Part shown: piece after piece, positions 63,702 to 64,000 of the stretch | Layout of the letters: the number at the start of each line of letters is the position of its first letter | How positions within the stretch are numbered: position 1 is the stretch's first letter | Assembly (NCBI GenBank): GCA_963717945.1 | Contig: CAVQXT010000007.1 | Coordinates: 124,001-188,000, forward strand | Origin: FEN-299 sp963717945 | GTDB taxonomy: Bacteria > Acidobacteriota > Vicinamibacteria > Vicinamibacterales > Fen-181 | Direction of reading: 5' to 3' | DNA length: 64,000 bases | Notes under the pieces: generated by a model | Told to the model about the DNA's origin: nothing | Database searches by the model: none | What the model saw: only the letters and a program-made list of their open reading frames with translations | Translations under genes and position numbers: made by a program

Positions 63702-64000
63702 TCCAGATGCGCTCGATCCTCGACGTCGCCGACAACTCCGGCGCGCGGAAGATCTCGGTCATCAACCCGATCGGCGGCTCCACCGGGCGCTACGCCCGGC
63801 TGGGCGACATCGTCACCGCGTCGGTCAAGGAAGCCGTGCCCGACTCGAACGTCAAGAAGGGCTCCGTGGTGAAGGCGGTCATCGTCCGCACCCGGAAGGA
63901 GCAGCGGCGCAGGGACGGCAGCTACATCCGCTTCGACCGCAACGCGGCGGTGCTCATCAACGACGAGAACGAGCCGATCGGCACGCGCGTGTTCGGCCCG
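63698..64000 (+). CDS. rplN: 50S ribosomal protein L14, 3' end outside window
   Basis: MIQMRSILDVADNSGARKIS start and VKKGSVVKAVIVRTRKEQRR, RFDRNAAVLINDENEPIGTR are diagnostic of L14. 101 codons are visible before the window ends; about 20 are missing. Confidence 0.95.
   Translation, partial: MIQMRSILDVADNSGARKISVINPIGGSTGRYARLGDIVTASVKEAVPDSNVKKGSVVKAVIVRTRKEQRRRDGSYIRFDRNAAVLINDENEPIGTRVFGP

Overview
The window is a GC-rich (about two-thirds G+C by eye) bacterial chromosome segment made almost wholly of housekeeping operons. Gene order, codon use, a Gram-negative envelope gene set (hldA kinase, LolB-like lipoprotein) and a cysteine-rich insertion in RpoB that I associate with Acidobacteriota suggest an acidobacterium, perhaps Vicinamibacteria. 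That placement is an inference; no rRNA gene is present to settle it.

Layout. 1-10147: the distal part of a respiratory complex I operon (nuoD-E-F-H-J-K-L-M-N, with nuoG and nuoI absent from their usual places). 10600-13254: selA (minus strand), an MXAN_5187_C-type protein and a cold-shock gene (minus strand) with a promoter and an attenuator-like leader. 13255-21308: purH, a heptose-7-phosphate kinase, a Trm112-like peptide, then TPR lipidation-independent exported protein, LolB-like lipoprotein, ispE and a Tat-exported aminotransferase-like protein. 21575-28065: tRNA-Gln, prs, rplY, pth, rpsF-rpsR-rplI, dnaB, alr. 28212-36039: radA, a PIN-TRAM membrane protein, plsC, a B3/B4 protein, ispDF, gltX, rlmB. 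36097-36902: tRNA-Thr/Tyr/Gly/Thr, then tuf, rpmG, tRNA-Trp, secE, nusG, rplKAJL and rpoBC, the classical tufB-to-rpoC order. 51031-53154: an interruption holding a ClpB-D2-like AAA+ protein fused to a response-regulator receiver domain (minus strand) and a SnoaL-like protein. 53656-64000: the str and S10 operons (rpsL, rpsG, fusA, second tuf, rpsJ, rplCDWB, rpsS, rplV, rpsC, rplP, rpmC, rpsQ, rplN, cut by the window end).

The least ordinary part is between the genes. Nearly every spacer longer than about 50 bases carries a palindromic element. Some belong to short dispersed families (GGGGTCGGAGCGG; TAGGGGC-type; GCAGGGCTTCAGCCCTGC-type; CGAGCGAAGCGAG-type). Others are 'stutter palindromes': a 6-9 base word repeated imperfectly several times, a short spacer often containing CGCGTGAC, then the reverse-complement word repeated. 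The word differs from site to site (AGTGGCC, GGGACGAG, GAGCCGT, GGGATCGG). They sit inside ribosomal, tuf and nuo operons, frequently begin at the TAG stop codon of the upstream gene, and in two cases appear to have supplied the last codons of the protein.

Functionally the window couples translation (ribosomal proteins, EF-Tu, EF-G, GltX, tRNAs, RlmB, Pth), transcription (RNA polymerase, NusG), replication/repair (DnaB, RadA), energy (complex I) and isoprenoid/envelope precursors (IspDF, IspE, Alr, HldA, PlsC). Candidates for new biology are the AAA+/receiver fusion with a possible ClpP-docking tripeptide, the stutter palindromes, and the csp leader.
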